From Epibacterium sp. Ofav1-8 (GTDB lineage: Bacteria; Pseudomonadota; Alphaproteobacteria; Rhodobacterales; Rhodobacteraceae), in assembly GCF_022348185.1 (NCBI RefSeq), contig NZ_JAKRFD010000008.1, forward strand, positions 62,001 to 126,000: 64,000 bases of DNA, in the 5' to 3' direction. Shown here one piece after another: positions 33,612 to 43,408 of the stretch. Every line of letters starts with the position of its first letter. Within the stretch, counting starts at the first letter, position 1. The notes under the pieces were generated by a model. That model did no database searches. It was not told the origin of the DNA and worked only from the letters and a program-made list of their open reading frames with translations. A program made the position numbers and the translations under genes.

Positions 33612-35333
33612 TTAGGCGTCGCGTCCGCCGGCAAAGCGCGCCTGCCATTCCTCGCGCTGCTCGTCGGTGATCTTGGCAAAGAGCACCTCCGGCACGGTAA
33701 AGGCATGGCCTGCGGGCAGGGCGGCGAGCGCTGCGGCGACGTCTTCGGGCCAGTCGCGATCCTCGGTGCCCAATGCCTCAAACAGGCGATCAGAGGCATC
33801 GGGGATGAAGGGCGCCGACAACACCGCATAGAGGCGGATCAGGTTGAGGCCCAGACGCACCTGACCAGCGGCGCGCTCGGGGTCTTCCTTGAACACCGAC
33901 CACGGCGCGGCAGATTGCAGGTATTCATTGCCCGCAACCCAGATCGCGCGCAGCTCTTGCGCTGACTTGCGCACTTCCATCGCTTCCATGTGGCGCTCAT
34001 AGGCGCCGATGCGGGTGGAGAGCTCCTCGATCAGGGCCTGTTCCTGCTCGCCCCATGCGCCCCCCTCGGGCACCTGCTCGCCAAATTTCGAGCGGCAGAA
34101 TTTGGTGATGCGCGAGACAAAATTGCCAAGCACATCCGCCAGATCCTTGTTCACGGATTGCTGGAAGTTCTCCCATGTGAACTCCGCATCAGAGCTTTCG
34201 GGGGCATGGGACAGCAGCCACCAGCGCCAGTAATCCGACGGCAGGATCTCCAGCGCCTGATCCATGAACACGCCGCGCCCCTGCGAGGTGGAGAACTGGC
34301 CGCCGTCATAGTTCAGGTAGTTGAACGATTTGAGGTGATCCACCATCTTCCAAGGCTCGCCCGACCCCAGCAGGGTCGCGGGGAAGGACAGGGTATGGAA
34401 GGGGACGTTGTCCTTGCCCATGAACTGGACGTATTTGACGTTATCCGCGCCCTTGTCGGTGCGCCACCAGCGCTCCCAGTCCGCATCCGATTTGCCGTGT
34501 GCCTCGGCCCATTCGCCGGCGGCGGCGATATATTCGATCGGCGCGTCGAACCAGACGTAGAAGACCTTGCCTTCCATGCCGGGCCAGTCCTCGGTGCCTT
34601 TTTTGACCGCGATGCCCCAGTCGAGGTCACGGGTGATGCCCCGGTCCTGAAGCCCATCGCCGTCATGCAGCCATTTCTTGGCGATCGAGGTGGTCAGAAC
34701 TGGCCAGTCGGTCTTGGAGTCGATCCACTGGTCCAGCTGGTCGCGCATTGCGGATTGGCGCAGGAACAGGTGCTTGGTCTCGCGCACCTCAAGGTCGGTG
34801 GACCCGGAAATCGCCGAGCGCGGGTTGATGAGGTCGGTCGGATCGAGCTGCTTGGTGCATTCCTCGCATTGATCGCCGCGCGCCTTCTCGAACCCGCAGT
34901 TGGGGCAGGTGCCCTCGATATAGCGGTCGGGCAGGAAGCGGCCATCGGCGTTGGAATAGACCTGCTTTTCCGACACTTCGGTGATCAGCCCGGCCTCTTC
35001 CAGCTTGCCCGCGAAATGCTGGGTCAACGCGTGGTTTTGCGGGCTGGAGGAGCGGCCATAATGGTCAAACGACAGGCCAAACCGCTTGGCGATGTCGGCC
35101 TGGACCTCGTGCATCTCGGCGCAATAGTCGGCCACGGGTTTGCCCGCCTTGGCTGCGGCCAGTTCGGCGGGGGTGCCGTGTTCGTCGGTGGCGCAGAGGA
35201 ACATCACCTCATGACCGCGCCCCCGGTTGTAGCGGGCATAGAGATCGGCAGGCAGCTGGCTTCCCACGAGGTTGCCGAGGTGCTTGATCCCATTGATATA
35301 GGGCAGTGCCGAGGTGATGAGAATTCGGGCCAT
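33612..35333 (-). CDS. metG: methionyl-tRNA synthetase
   Basis: This 573-residue class I synthetase charges tRNA-Met. [16 protein letters not shown] contains the HIGH-type box (HLGN), [17 protein letters not shown] is a zinc knuckle, and FSTSQGRGV replaces the KMSKS loop, as is usual in this MetRS type. There is no C-terminal tRNA-binding dimer domain, as expected for this short form. An alternative ATG nine bases upstream (MDDMARIL) is possible; I chose MARIL because a GGATGG lies at good spacing. Confidence 0.95.
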   Translation of the reverse strand: MARILITSALPYINGIKHLGNLVGSQLPADLYARYNRGRGHEVMFLCATDEHGTPAELAAAKAGKPVADYCAEMHEVQADIAKRFGLSFDHYGRSSSPQNHALTQHFAGKLEEAGLITEVSEKQVYSNADGRFLPDRYIEGTCPNCGFEKARGDQCEECTKQLDPTDLINPRSAISGSTDLEVRETKHLFLRQSAMRDQLDQWIDSKTDWPVLTTSIAKKWLHDGDGLQDRGITRDLDWGIAVKKGTEDWPGMEGKVFYVWFDAPIEYIAAAGEWAEAHGKSDADWERWWRTDKGADNVKYVQFMGKDNVPFHTLSFPATLLGSGEPWKMVDHLKSFNYLNYDGGQFSTSQGRGVFMDQALEILPSDYWRWWLLSHAPESSDAEFTWENFQQSVNKDLADVLGNFVSRITKFCRSKFGEQVPEGGAWGEQEQALIEELSTRIGAYERHMEAMEVRKSAQELRAIWVAGNEYLQSAAPWSVFKEDPERAAGQVRLGLNLIRLYAVLSAPFIPDASDRLFEALGTEDRDWPEDVAAALAALPAGHAFTVPEVLFAKITDEQREEWQARFAGGRDA

Positions 35334-35579
35334 ATCGTCCATCCACGTCGCTTGTCTGGCCGCTCGTCTATCCCATGCGGGAAGGTACGAAAACCCCATG
35401 TGATCCGGCGATGCGAAGAAAGCGGCAAATCTGCTGCGCCAGCGGCGCTCTTCACCTTGACCCTCGGGGGCGCTTGCAGGAGGTTGAGGGCGATTTTGAA
35501 CCCCAATCCCTTGAATCCTCACGGGTGCGTGAACATATAGATTGCATACAATGGCATACAAATTGGATTTTATATACGG

Positions 35580-36332
35580 ATGACAGATCTTCTTCTCGAC
35601 GGGGCCTTTGCCCCTTTCACCATGGCGCTGGCGCTTTTGCTTGGTTTGGTGGGGATGGAAGTTCTGGCATTGCTGCTGGGGGGCAGCCTTCTGGCCGGGG
35701 ACAGCGACGCTGATCTGGATGGTCCCGGTGGTGTGGAGCTGGACGCGGATCTCGATATTGGTGGCGTCGATCTGGACGCGCTGGATGGCGTTGATCTGGA
35801 TGCGCTCGACATCGACGGGCTGGAAGGGCTGGAGGCGGAAGCCCCCGCAACCGCGCCAGAGATTTCCGGCGGCGGCGGCGTGCTCAGCTGGCTCGGCATC
35901 GGGCGCATGCCCTTTCTGATCTGGCTCGGCTCTGCACTGATGGCCTTTGGCTTGTCGGGCATGGCCTTGCAACTCAGCCTCCGGGATCTGTTCCAGATCT
36001 TTGCCCCGGCTGGGCTGGTCGCAATTCCCGCCGGCATCCTGGCCCTGTGGTTTGCGCGTGGCTTCGGCGCGGTCTTTGCGCGGCTGTTGCCACAGACCCA
36101 GACCGAAGCTCTGTCCGAAGGGTCCTTCGGCCGCCGCCGTGGAACCGTCACCCAGGGCACCGCCTCGCGCGGGCGCCCCGCCGAGGTCCGCGTCATGGAC
36201 CGTTTTGGCAACGCCCATTACCTGCGCGCTGAACCCCTGAGCGATCAGGAACAGATTGCCCAAGGCACCGAGGTGCTGGTGATCCGTGACCGCCGCGCCG
36301 AACGATATGTTCTCGTGCCGCTCTCTGACTGA
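35580..36332 (+). CDS. yqiJ: YqiJ-like OB-fold membrane protein with Asp-rich loop
   Basis: This 250-residue protein has a first membrane segment ([21 protein letters not shown]), then about 55 residues dominated by [11 protein letters not shown]-type repeats, then two membrane segments ([19 protein letters not shown] and [19 protein letters not shown]) and a C-terminal OB-like beta domain ([20 protein letters not shown]). It is encoded just before a flotillin, the usual yqiJ-yqiK pairing. In NfeD-flotillin pairs the OB-fold protein partners the flotillin at the membrane. The acidic repeat loop is more extreme than I would expect and may bind cations. Confidence 0.8.
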   Translation: MTDLLLDGAFAPFTMALALLLGLVGMEVLALLLGGSLLAGDSDADLDGPGGVELDADLDIGGVDLDALDGVDLDALDIDGLEGLEAEAPATAPEISGGGGVLSWLGIGRMPFLIWLGSALMAFGLSGMALQLSLRDLFQIFAPAGLVAIPAGILALWFARGFGAVFARLLPQTQTEALSEGSFGRRRGTVTQGTASRGRPAEVRVMDRFGNAHYLRAEPLSDQEQIAQGTEVLVIRDRRAERYVLVPLSD

Positions 36333-36393
36333 GTCGCGCGGGGGCAGCCCCACCTTGAATTTAAACGTAACTTTGACCTGAAGGAGGTTTGGG

Positions 36394-38106
36394 ATGGACT
36401 TTTCATTCCTGCTGGTGAGCGTGATCACCATATTGATTTTTGTGGCCCTGATCGGGCTTGTTCTGGGGCGACTCTACCGCCGTGCCACCCGCGAGGTGAG
36501 CCTGGTGAAGACCGGCTCTGGCGGCAAAAAGGTCATCATGGACGGCGGAACCATTGTGATCCCGTTGCTGCATGAGGTCAGCCCCGTCAACATGAAGACC
36601 CTGCGTCTGGAGGTGCAGCGTTCGGGCGAGGCTGCGCTGATCACGCAGGACCGTATGCGGGTCGATGTGGGCGTGGAATTCTACGTCTCGGTGATGGCGA
36701 CCGAAGAAGGCATCTCGCGCGCGGCACAGACGTTGGGCGACCGGACCTTTGATGTGGAACAGCTGCGTGAGATGATCGAAGGCAAGCTCATCGACGGTCT
36801 GCGCGCGGTGGCCGCACAGATGACCATGGACGGGCTGCATGAAAACCGCGCCGACTTTGTGCAGGAGGTGCAGAATGCGGTCTCCGAGGATCTGTTGAAA
36901 AACGGTCTGTCGCTGGAATCTGTCTCGCTCACGGCACTCGACCAGACGCCGTTTGAGGCGCTGGACGAAAACAACGCCTTCAACGCGGTGGGCATGCGCA
37001 AACTGGCCGAGGTGATCGCCACCTCGAAAAAAGAACGCGCCCAGATCGATGCGGAGGCGGAGGTCGCCGTGCGCCGTGCCGCGATGGAAGGGGAACGCCA
37101 GAAACTGCTGATCGATCAGGACGAACAGCAGGCCCGTATCGAACAGATGCAGCAGGTGGAAACCATGCGCGTGGCGCAGGAGGCGGAAATCGCCGCCCGG
37201 ACCGAGGACTCGGTGCGTGAAACCGAACGCGCCCGCATCGCCCGAGAGGAAGCCATCCGCTCTGCCGAGATCGAGCGCGAGCGCAAGATCCGCGAGGCCG
37301 AGATCACCAAGGAGCGCGAGCTTGAGGTGGCCGAACAGGAACGTCAGGTCATCATCGCGCAGAAATCCGAGGAAGAAAGCCGCGCCCGCGCCTCGGCGGA
37401 TATGGCCCGCGCCGAAGCGACCAAAGCAACCGAAGCCGTGGCAACCGCCCGTCAGGTGGCCGAGGCCGAGCGTCAGAAGCAGATTGTTCTGATCGAGGCC
37501 GCGCGCGAGGCGGAACGTCAGGCCACCGGCATTCGTCTGGCCGCACAGGCCGAAAAAGAAGCCGCCGCCGACCGCGCCGAAGCCCGCCGCGAGGAAGCCC
37601 AGGCCGAGGCCGATGCGCTCAACATTCGCGCGGAGGCCAAGAAGAACGACATGCTGGCGGAGGCCGAAGGGAAACGCGCGCTGGTCGAGGCCGACAATGC
37701 GCTCTCGCCGGAACTGGTGCGCATGAAGGTTGACCTCGCCCGGATCGATGCGATGCCCTCGATCATTGCAGAGATGGTGAAACCGGCCGAGAAAATCGAC
37801 TCGATCAAGATCCATCAGGTCGGTGGCGTGGGCGGCGGCGCGGCCTACAGCAGCGCAGGCGCAGGTGCCGGGGCGTCTGGCGACAAACCCGTGGTCAATC
37901 AGGCGCTGGATTCCATCATGGGCATGGCGGTGCAGATGCCCGCGCTGAAAACGCTGGGGCGTGAGCTGGGCATTTCCATGGAGGACGGCGTGTCCGGCGT
38001 GGTGAATGGCATGCTGGACGGCACTGACATCGCCCCCGAAGTCGCCGCCGACGTCCCGTCCGATCCGGAGGCCACCGATGCAGCGAAAGCCTCAGAGGTG
38101 CACTGA
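36394..38106 (+). CDS. yqiK: flotillin family protein
   Basis: This 570-residue protein has an N-terminal membrane anchor ([20 protein letters not shown]), a PHB/SPFH domain to about residue 200 ([24 protein letters not shown]), and a very long Glu/Ala/Arg coiled coil from about 205 to 450 that would drive oligomerisation. The C-terminal Gly-rich stretch [20 protein letters not shown] is typical of YqiK. An AGGAGG site precedes the ATG, 61 bases after yqiJ. It is thought to organise membrane microdomains. An intrinsic terminator follows. Confidence 0.92.
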   Translation: MDFSFLLVSVITILIFVALIGLVLGRLYRRATREVSLVKTGSGGKKVIMDGGTIVIPLLHEVSPVNMKTLRLEVQRSGEAALITQDRMRVDVGVEFYVSVMATEEGISRAAQTLGDRTFDVEQLREMIEGKLIDGLRAVAAQMTMDGLHENRADFVQEVQNAVSEDLLKNGLSLESVSLTALDQTPFEALDENNAFNAVGMRKLAEVIATSKKERAQIDAEAEVAVRRAAMEGERQKLLIDQDEQQARIEQMQQVETMRVAQEAEIAARTEDSVRETERARIAREEAIRSAEIERERKIREAEITKERELEVAEQERQVIIAQKSEEESRARASADMARAEATKATEAVATARQVAEAERQKQIVLIEAAREAERQATGIRLAAQAEKEAAADRAEARREEAQAEADALNIRAEAKKNDMLAEAEGKRALVEADNALSPELVRMKVDLARIDAMPSIIAEMVKPAEKIDSIKIHQVGGVGGGAAYSSAGAGAGASGDKPVVNQALDSIMGMAVQMPALKTLGRELGISMEDGVSGVVNGMLDGTDIAPEVAADVPSDPEATDAAKASEVH

Positions 38107-38145
38107 ACACTGAGGTCCTGTGCACGGATGCGCTGAGACATCAGG

Positions 38146-38171
38146 AAGGGCCAGCCACGGGCTGGCCCTTT
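38146..38171 (+). terminator. intrinsic terminator of yqiJ-yqiK
   Basis: GGGCCAGC/GCTGGCCC arms with a short loop are followed by TTTCT, 40 bases after the yqiK stop. Confidence 0.8.
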
Positions 38172-38402
38172 CTATCTGATCCACGGCCGGCACACCGCGT
38201 TGCACCGCGTTTGTGTCGACAGCGGAGACATGCGAGGTGTTGCGGTTGCGTCCGCCCGCGCCATGTCATGGAGATTGACGGCCTGGGCCCTGATGCCAGT
38301 GGTGCCTCTGACTGTCCGGGTGTTGGCCCCCGCCTCAGGCAATCTCACAAACACCGCTCTCATACGGCACACTTGGGTGCGTCGGCGCAGGGAGTGGCCC
38401 CG

Positions 38403-38426
38403 GCGCGTCCGAAGCCGGACGCGCCC
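38403..38426 (-). terminator. hairpin downstream of the carnitine operon
   Basis: Perfect 10-bp arms GGCGCGTCCG/CGGACGCGCC with loop AAGC lie 12 bases past the stop of the carnitine dehydrogenase gene. No T-tract is seen, so termination may be Rho-dependent or the stem may protect the mRNA 3' end. Confidence 0.45.
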
Positions 38427-38438
38427 GGGCAGGTTTGT

Positions 38439-39911
38439 TCACCGAGGCGCACCAATGGCGCGGCCCAGTCCCTCGGGCGCAGGCAGTGCTTCATGTGCCG
38501 CCGCGATCTTCGTCAGATTGGCCTCGATCTGTGCCGCAGGCGGCGCGGAGCGACGGGTCTTCAGGTCCACATGCAAGAGCATATGCTCCCCCGTCGCCAG
38601 CAACCGGTCGCCCTCATACATCTCGTGCCAGAGGTGCATTTTCTTGCCCGCACCCATGATGACCCGGGTCCTCACCTGGATCGGGTGGCCCGCGTGCACC
38701 TCGTCGATATGGCGTATGTGGGTCTCGGCGGTGAAATAGCTGCCGCCAGAGGCGATATAGTCGGCGTCACAGCCGATGATCTCCATCAGCCGGTCGGTCG
38801 ATTGCGCAAAAGCGTCGAGATAGCGGCTCTCGGTCATATGGCCGTTGTAGTCGGTCCAATCGAGCGGCACGGTGCGATTCTGGGTCAGGATCGGCTGCGC
38901 GAGATCGGCAAGATCATCCATGCTGCGCGCCAGTCCCGCCTCCTGCATGCGCGCCGCATCATGCGCGTTCTGAAGCGCGCCCGCGCCCCAGTCGTTGGCG
39001 CCCAGCGCGCGCATCATGCCCACGAGGTTGTCGTCGCGGATGCGCTCCAGCTCGCGGATGGAGTGATGTCCGGATTGCGCGTCGGACTGACCGGCGATCA
39101 GGTCCACCAGCGCGTCATTGTAGTCCGGCACATCCATCAGCTTGGTCCAGGGCCAGCTGAGCGCCGGGCCGAACTGGGCCATGAAATGCTTCATCCCGGC
39201 TTCGCCACCTGCGACGCGATAGGTCTCGAACAGGCCCATCTGCGCCCAGCGGATGCCAAAGCCATAGCGGATGGCGTTGTCGATCTCCTCGGTGGTGGCG
39301 ATACCGTCCTTGACCAGCCAGAGCGCCTCGCGCCAGACCGCCTCGAGGAAGCGATCCGCCACATGGGCGTCGATTTCCTTTTTCAGGTGCAAGGGGTACA
39401 TGCCGATGGCGCTGATGATCTCCTTGGCCTTGGCGATGATCTCCGGGCTGTTGGCCTCGGTGGTGACCACCTCAACCAGCGGCATCAGGTAGACCGGGTT
39501 GAAGGGATGCGCGACAACGATCTGCGCGGCGTTGGTGAACCCCTCCTGCAATTGCGAGGGTTTGTAGCCGGAGGTCGACGAGCCGATCACCGCGCCGGGC
39601 GGCACATGCGCCTGCAATTCGCCGTAAACTTTCTGCTTCAGATCCAGCCGCTCCGGCACGCTTTCCTGCACCCAGTCGACGCCCTGAACGGCTGCTTCGA
39701 TGGTGTCGTGAAAGGTCATCGTGCCCTCGGGCGGCAGCGCCACATTGCCCAGCCCCGGCAGGGCGCGGCGGGCGTTCTCCATCACCTCGGCGATCTTGCG
39801 CGCCGCCTCCGGGTCGGGGTCGAAGACGCGCACATCCCACCCGTTCAGAAGGAAGCGCGCCGCCCAGCCGCCGCCGATCACACCGCCGCCGATGATTGCT
39901 GCTGTTTTCAT
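38439..39911 (-). CDS. lcdH: L-carnitine 3-dehydrogenase fused to a thioesterase
   Basis: This 490-residue protein has a 3-hydroxyacyl-CoA-dehydrogenase-like N-terminal part: Rossmann IGGGVIGGGWAARFLLNGWD, ESVPERLDLKQ, and HPFNPVYLMPLVEVV with the catalytic His. This is followed by a hot-dog thioesterase module from about residue 335 (VPLDWTDYNGHMTESRYLD). Carnitine dehydrogenases oxidise L-carnitine to 3-dehydrocarnitine with NAD. In fused forms the thioesterase is believed to release glycine betaine from betainyl-CoA. It is transcribed after the BKACE gene, which makes the betainyl-CoA. Confidence 0.9.
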   Translation of the reverse strand: MKTAAIIGGGVIGGGWAARFLLNGWDVRVFDPDPEAARKIAEVMENARRALPGLGNVALPPEGTMTFHDTIEAAVQGVDWVQESVPERLDLKQKVYGELQAHVPPGAVIGSSTSGYKPSQLQEGFTNAAQIVVAHPFNPVYLMPLVEVVTTEANSPEIIAKAKEIISAIGMYPLHLKKEIDAHVADRFLEAVWREALWLVKDGIATTEEIDNAIRYGFGIRWAQMGLFETYRVAGGEAGMKHFMAQFGPALSWPWTKLMDVPDYNDALVDLIAGQSDAQSGHHSIRELERIRDDNLVGMMRALGANDWGAGALQNAHDAARMQEAGLARSMDDLADLAQPILTQNRTVPLDWTDYNGHMTESRYLDAFAQSTDRLMEIIGCDADYIASGGSYFTAETHIRHIDEVHAGHPIQVRTRVIMGAGKKMHLWHEMYEGDRLLATGEHMLLHVDLKTRRSAPPAAQIEANLTKIAAAHEALPAPEGLGRAIGAPR

Positions 39912-39952
39912 CTCGTTGTCCTCAATAAAAAAGGGTGCAGTTGAGCGGGGGT

Positions 39953-40008
39953 CCTGGCCTGTGGCCAGGATCCGCGCCGGTCTGGCCCTCGACGGGCCAG
40001 ACCGGCGC
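39953..40008 (-). other. double intercistronic hairpin between BKACE and lcdH
   Basis: TCCTGGCC/GGCCAGGA is followed by a perfect 15-bp stem with arms at 39974-39988 and 39994-40008 and a 5-base loop. Sitting within an operon, it probably adjusts mRNA stability or relative expression rather than ending transcription. Confidence 0.6.
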
Positions 40009-40029
40009 TCCCCCTTCCTCGACCTCCGA

Positions 40030-40947
40030 TTATTTCGCGACGGGCGCTTGCTTGGTCAGCCCGAGCCGCGTGCGCACCTCGGCCGGGGAAATCACCCGGG
40101 CACCGAGGTTGGAGATGATGCTGCCTGCACGCTCCACCAGCTGCCAGTTCTCCGCCAGCACGCCCTTGTCGAGGTAGAGGTTGTCCTCCAGCCCCACACG
40201 CACATTGCCGCCCGCCAGCACCGAGGCCGCCACATAGGCCATCTGATCGCGGCCCAGCGAGAACGCCGACCAGTTCCAATCATCAGGCACATTGTTGACC
40301 ATCGCCATGAAGGTATTGAGGTCATTGGGCGCGCCCCAGGGCACCCCCATGCACAGCTGCACCAGCGCGTTCGCCTCAAGGACGCCATCCTTCACCAGCT
40401 GCTTGGCATACCAAAGATGGCCAGTGTCAAACGCCTCGATTTCTGGCTTCACGCCCAGATCCGTCATCATCTTGCCCATCGCCTGCAACATGCCCGGCGT
40501 GTTGGTCATGACGTAATCGGCCTCGGCAAAGTTCATGGTGCCGCAATCCAGCGTGCAGATCTCCGGCAGACATTCGGCCACATGCGCCACCCGTTCGCTG
40601 GCGCCGATCATGTCGGTGCCCGCCGCATTCACCGGCAGCGGGCTTTCCACCCCGCCAAAGGTGATGTCGCCGCCCATGCCGGCGGTCAGGTTCAGCACCA
40701 CATCGGTGTCGCTGTCGCGGATACGGTCGGTGACCTCGCGATAGAGCCCTAGGTCGCGCGAGGGCGCGCCGGTTTCGGGATCGCGCACATGACAATGCAC
40801 AATTGCCGCCCCTGCCTTGGCGGCAGCAATGGCGCTGTCGGCGATTTCCTTGGGCGAGCGGGGCACATGCGGGCTGCGATCCTGCGTCCCTCCGGAGCCG
40901 GTCACGGCACAGGTGATAAAGACCTCGCGGTTCATGGAAAGCGGCAT
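40030..40947 (-). CDS. BKACE family enzyme, 3-dehydrocarnitine cleavage
   Basis: This is a 305-residue TIM-barrel enzyme of the beta-keto acid cleavage (3-keto-5-aminohexanoate cleavage) family. FITCAVTGSGGTQDRSPHVP is the conserved start and IVHCHVRDPETGAPSRD holds the zinc-binding His-x-His. GNVRVGLEDNLYLDKG near the end is the second family signature. Next to carnitine dehydrogenase, the substrate is most likely 3-dehydrocarnitine plus acetyl-CoA, giving betainyl-CoA and acetoacetate. It is first in the operon and diverges from a CdhR-like regulator (134-base gap). Confidence 0.88.
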   Translation of the reverse strand: MPLSMNREVFITCAVTGSGGTQDRSPHVPRSPKEIADSAIAAAKAGAAIVHCHVRDPETGAPSRDLGLYREVTDRIRDSDTDVVLNLTAGMGGDITFGGVESPLPVNAAGTDMIGASERVAHVAECLPEICTLDCGTMNFAEADYVMTNTPGMLQAMGKMMTDLGVKPEIEAFDTGHLWYAKQLVKDGVLEANALVQLCMGVPWGAPNDLNTFMAMVNNVPDDWNWSAFSLGRDQMAYVAASVLAGGNVRVGLEDNLYLDKGVLAENWQLVERAGSIISNLGARVISPAEVRTRLGLTKQAPVAK

Positions 40948-41081
40948 TTTTGATTTTCCCTCTGATGTACAGGGTTGTGCCACGGGTTATCCCCAGGCTT
41001 CTCCCCGGATTCCAATTTGCGCTGATCCTGACTCTGGCTCAGCCTTGCCGGCAAGAGTTTACGCGAAGCGAATCGAAGTTG

Positions 41082-42113
41082 ATGAAATCCGCAAAAAACA
41101 TCCTCCAGCCGGAGAACCGCCCCCTCAAGACCGCCGTTCTGGTGATGGACGAGTGTAACACACTCTCCTTTGCCGCGGCGGTGGACCCGATGCGTGCTGC
41201 CAATCGGCTGGCCGGACGCGCGGCCTTTGACTGGGACTATATCAGCGCCACGGCCGAGGCGCCGATGCTCACCTCCGGCCTCACCGTGCCCACCACACCG
41301 CTGGCGCGGCTGGATGGCTGTGATCTGCTGATCGTGGTGGCCGGGTTCCAACTGGCCCGCCACGCCACCCCAAGCCTGCTTGCGGGTCTGCGCCGCATTG
41401 CAGGCACCGGCGCCACCCTTGCGGGCATCGACGGCGGGCCCTGGCTCCTGGCCGAAGCCGGGCTGCTGGACGGCCATGCCGCCACCACCCATTGGGAAGA
41501 TCTGGAAAACTTCTCCGCCCGCTTTCCCGACATTCACTGCCGTACCGACCGTTTCACCGTCTCCGAGGGCCGCATGACCTCCGGCGGGGCGACGCCCGCG
41601 ATCGAGATGATGCTGCATATCATCGGCGCGCGCCACGGCCACGGCTTTGCCTCGCGCGTTGCCGGGCTGTTCCTCTACGACGGCATCTCCGCGCCCCAGC
41701 GTGGACAGAGCCGTCTCGGGCATCACAAACACAACGCCCTCACCGCCAAGGCCAATGCGATCATGGAAGCGGCGCTGGACGACCCCAAACCCCTGGCGGA
41801 AATCGCCGAGGTTCTGGGCACCAGCCCGCGCAGCCTGCAACAGCAGTTCCGCCTGCGCCTCAATACAACGCCGCAGGACCACTACCTGCAACTGCGCCTG
41901 GCCGAGGCCCGCCGTCTGGTCACCGACACCAACCTGCCGCTGATGGAGATTGCAGTGGCCACCGGCTTCACCTCGCAATCCACCTTCGCCCGCGCCTTCC
42001 GCACCGCCCATGGCCTGTCGGCGCGTGAACTCCGGCAGAGCGGGGCAGAGACAGCCTTTGCAAGCTATCCGGCCCTGCAGGCCAATAGCCACGCCAGCCA
42101 CAGCACCAACTAG
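41082..42113 (+). CDS. GATase1/AraC-type regulator, CdhR-like
   Basis: This 343-residue regulator has a DJ-1/PfpI-type N-terminal domain (AVLVMDECNTLSFAAAVDPM, LLIVVAGFQLARH, AGIDGGPWLLAEAGLL) and a C-terminal AraC HTH pair (LAEIAEVLGTSPRSLQQQF and LMEIAVATGFTSQSTFARAF). CdhR and GbdR, which control carnitine and glycine betaine use in Pseudomonas, share this architecture. It diverges from the carnitine operon and is its likely activator. The frame extends upstream, but the ATG at 41082 is followed by the conserved domain. Confidence 0.88.
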   Translation: MKSAKNILQPENRPLKTAVLVMDECNTLSFAAAVDPMRAANRLAGRAAFDWDYISATAEAPMLTSGLTVPTTPLARLDGCDLLIVVAGFQLARHATPSLLAGLRRIAGTGATLAGIDGGPWLLAEAGLLDGHAATTHWEDLENFSARFPDIHCRTDRFTVSEGRMTSGGATPAIEMMLHIIGARHGHGFASRVAGLFLYDGISAPQRGQSRLGHHKHNALTAKANAIMEAALDDPKPLAEIAEVLGTSPRSLQQQFRLRLNTTPQDHYLQLRLAEARRLVTDTNLPLMEIAVATGFTSQSTFARAFRTAHGLSARELRQSGAETAFASYPALQANSHASHSTN

Positions 42114-42130
42114 CCCCTTCAGCTTTTCAT

Positions 42131-42181
42131 AAATATCTCGGGGGTGAATTGCCCCAAGGGGCAAGAGGGGGCAGCGCCCCC
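42131..42181. terminator. stacked hairpins between convergent genes
   Basis: After AAATATCTCGGGGG (42131-42144), TTGCCCC/GGGGCAA (42149-42164) and GGGGGC/GCCCCC (42167-42181) form two stems between the convergent regulator and aldo/keto reductase genes. The motif resembles those at 22620 and 33597. Confidence 0.5.
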
Positions 42182-42190
42182 TCCCGTCGT

Positions 42191-43237
42191 TTAATAGGGC
42201 ATCGGATGGGCGCGATGGGCATGGTCGATCTCGGCCAGAACCTCCGGCGCCAGCTCCAGATCCGCGCCCTCCAGGATATGCGCCAACTGGTCCACATCCG
42301 TCGCGCCAAAGATTGCGGAGGCCATAAAGGGCCGTGTCCGGCACCACGCCAGCGCCATATGCACCGGATCAAGCCCGTGATCGGCGGCAATCGCCAGATA
42401 GGCCGCCACCGCAGCCTCGACCCGATCCGACTGACGCCCGCCCATGGTGGCGTTGATCGACTTGCGCGACCCGTCCGGCACCGCGCCGTCCTGATACTTG
42501 CCGGTCAGATACCCCGCACCCAGGGGCGAGAAGGACAACAGCCCCACATCCTCGTAATGGCTCAGCTCCGCCAGGTCGGTGTCATAGAGACGGCACAGCA
42601 AGGAGTATTCGTTCTGGATCGAGGCCACCCGCGGGCCTTTGCCCTGTTCGGCCAGACGCAGCCATTGAGCGGTGCCCCAGGCGCTCTCGTTCGAGAGGCC
42701 AAAGGCGCGGATATTGCCCTTGTCGACCTGCTCCTGCAACGCGCCAAGACAGTCTTCCATATCCGCAATCACCTGCGCGCGGTCATAGCTTGAGGCGGTC
42801 GGATCATAGGTCCAGTTCTTGCGGAACATATAGCTGCCGCGGTTGGGCCAGTGGAACTGATAGAGGTCGATGTAGTCGGTCTTCAGCCGCCTCAGAGACG
42901 CCTCGACCGTTGCCCCGATGGTCTGTGCCGTGATCGGCGCGCCATCGCGTGCAACCGATCCCTCGCCGGAATGTTTGGTGGCCAGGATATATTCCCCCCG
43001 CCGGCCGGTCTTTTCATTCCAGCTGCCGATGATCTCCTCGCTGCGCCCCAGGGTCTCCAACCGGATCGGGTTCACCGGATACATCTCTGCGGTATCGAGG
43101 AAATTGATCCCCGCATCCAGCGCCATGTCGATCTGCGCGTGGGCATCCGCCTCGTCGGTCTGGGTGCCATAGGTCATGGTGCCCAGGCACAGATCCGTGA
43201 CCATCATATCGGTGCGGCCAAGCCGGTTCATCTTCAT
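42191..43237 (-). CDS. aldo/keto reductase
   Basis: This 348-residue TIM-barrel NADPH oxidoreductase has GTMTYGTQTDEADAHAQI at the start, FLDTAEMYP with the catalytic Asp and Tyr, ILATKHSG with the Lys, and DLYQFHWP with the His. MKMNRLGRTDMMVTDLCLGT and the overall length fit the Tas-like subgroup. A GGAGAG site precedes the ATG. It diverges from the rhodanese gene. Natural substrate unknown. Confidence 0.9.
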   Translation of the reverse strand: MKMNRLGRTDMMVTDLCLGTMTYGTQTDEADAHAQIDMALDAGINFLDTAEMYPVNPIRLETLGRSEEIIGSWNEKTGRRGEYILATKHSGEGSVARDGAPITAQTIGATVEASLRRLKTDYIDLYQFHWPNRGSYMFRKNWTYDPTASSYDRAQVIADMEDCLGALQEQVDKGNIRAFGLSNESAWGTAQWLRLAEQGKGPRVASIQNEYSLLCRLYDTDLAELSHYEDVGLLSFSPLGAGYLTGKYQDGAVPDGSRKSINATMGGRQSDRVEAAVAAYLAIAADHGLDPVHMALAWCRTRPFMASAIFGATDVDQLAHILEGADLELAPEVLAEIDHAHRAHPMPY

Positions 43238-43408
43238 CTCGTGCTCTCCTGCAATGCGGTGTCGCGCGGACCCTAACCCGCCGGGGACGCGATGCAAGCA
43301 GATGCCCCCGACCTGCCCAAACATTAACCATTTGGTAGCTTTGTTGCCCGTTCAGGTTGTGTGCCGTGGTATACTTCTCGCATCCCCTTCCAGACCAAGG
43401 AGGCACGC

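Noticed and set aside
35334-36431. Upstream extension of the metG frame on the minus strand
   Set aside because: MetRS starts at a conserved motif at 35333; the extension is antisense to yqiJ and has no relation to a synthetase.
38172-38372. 66-codon minus-strand frame after yqiK
   Set aside because: No ribosome binding site, no motif, and it sits between a terminator and the end of the convergent carnitine operon.
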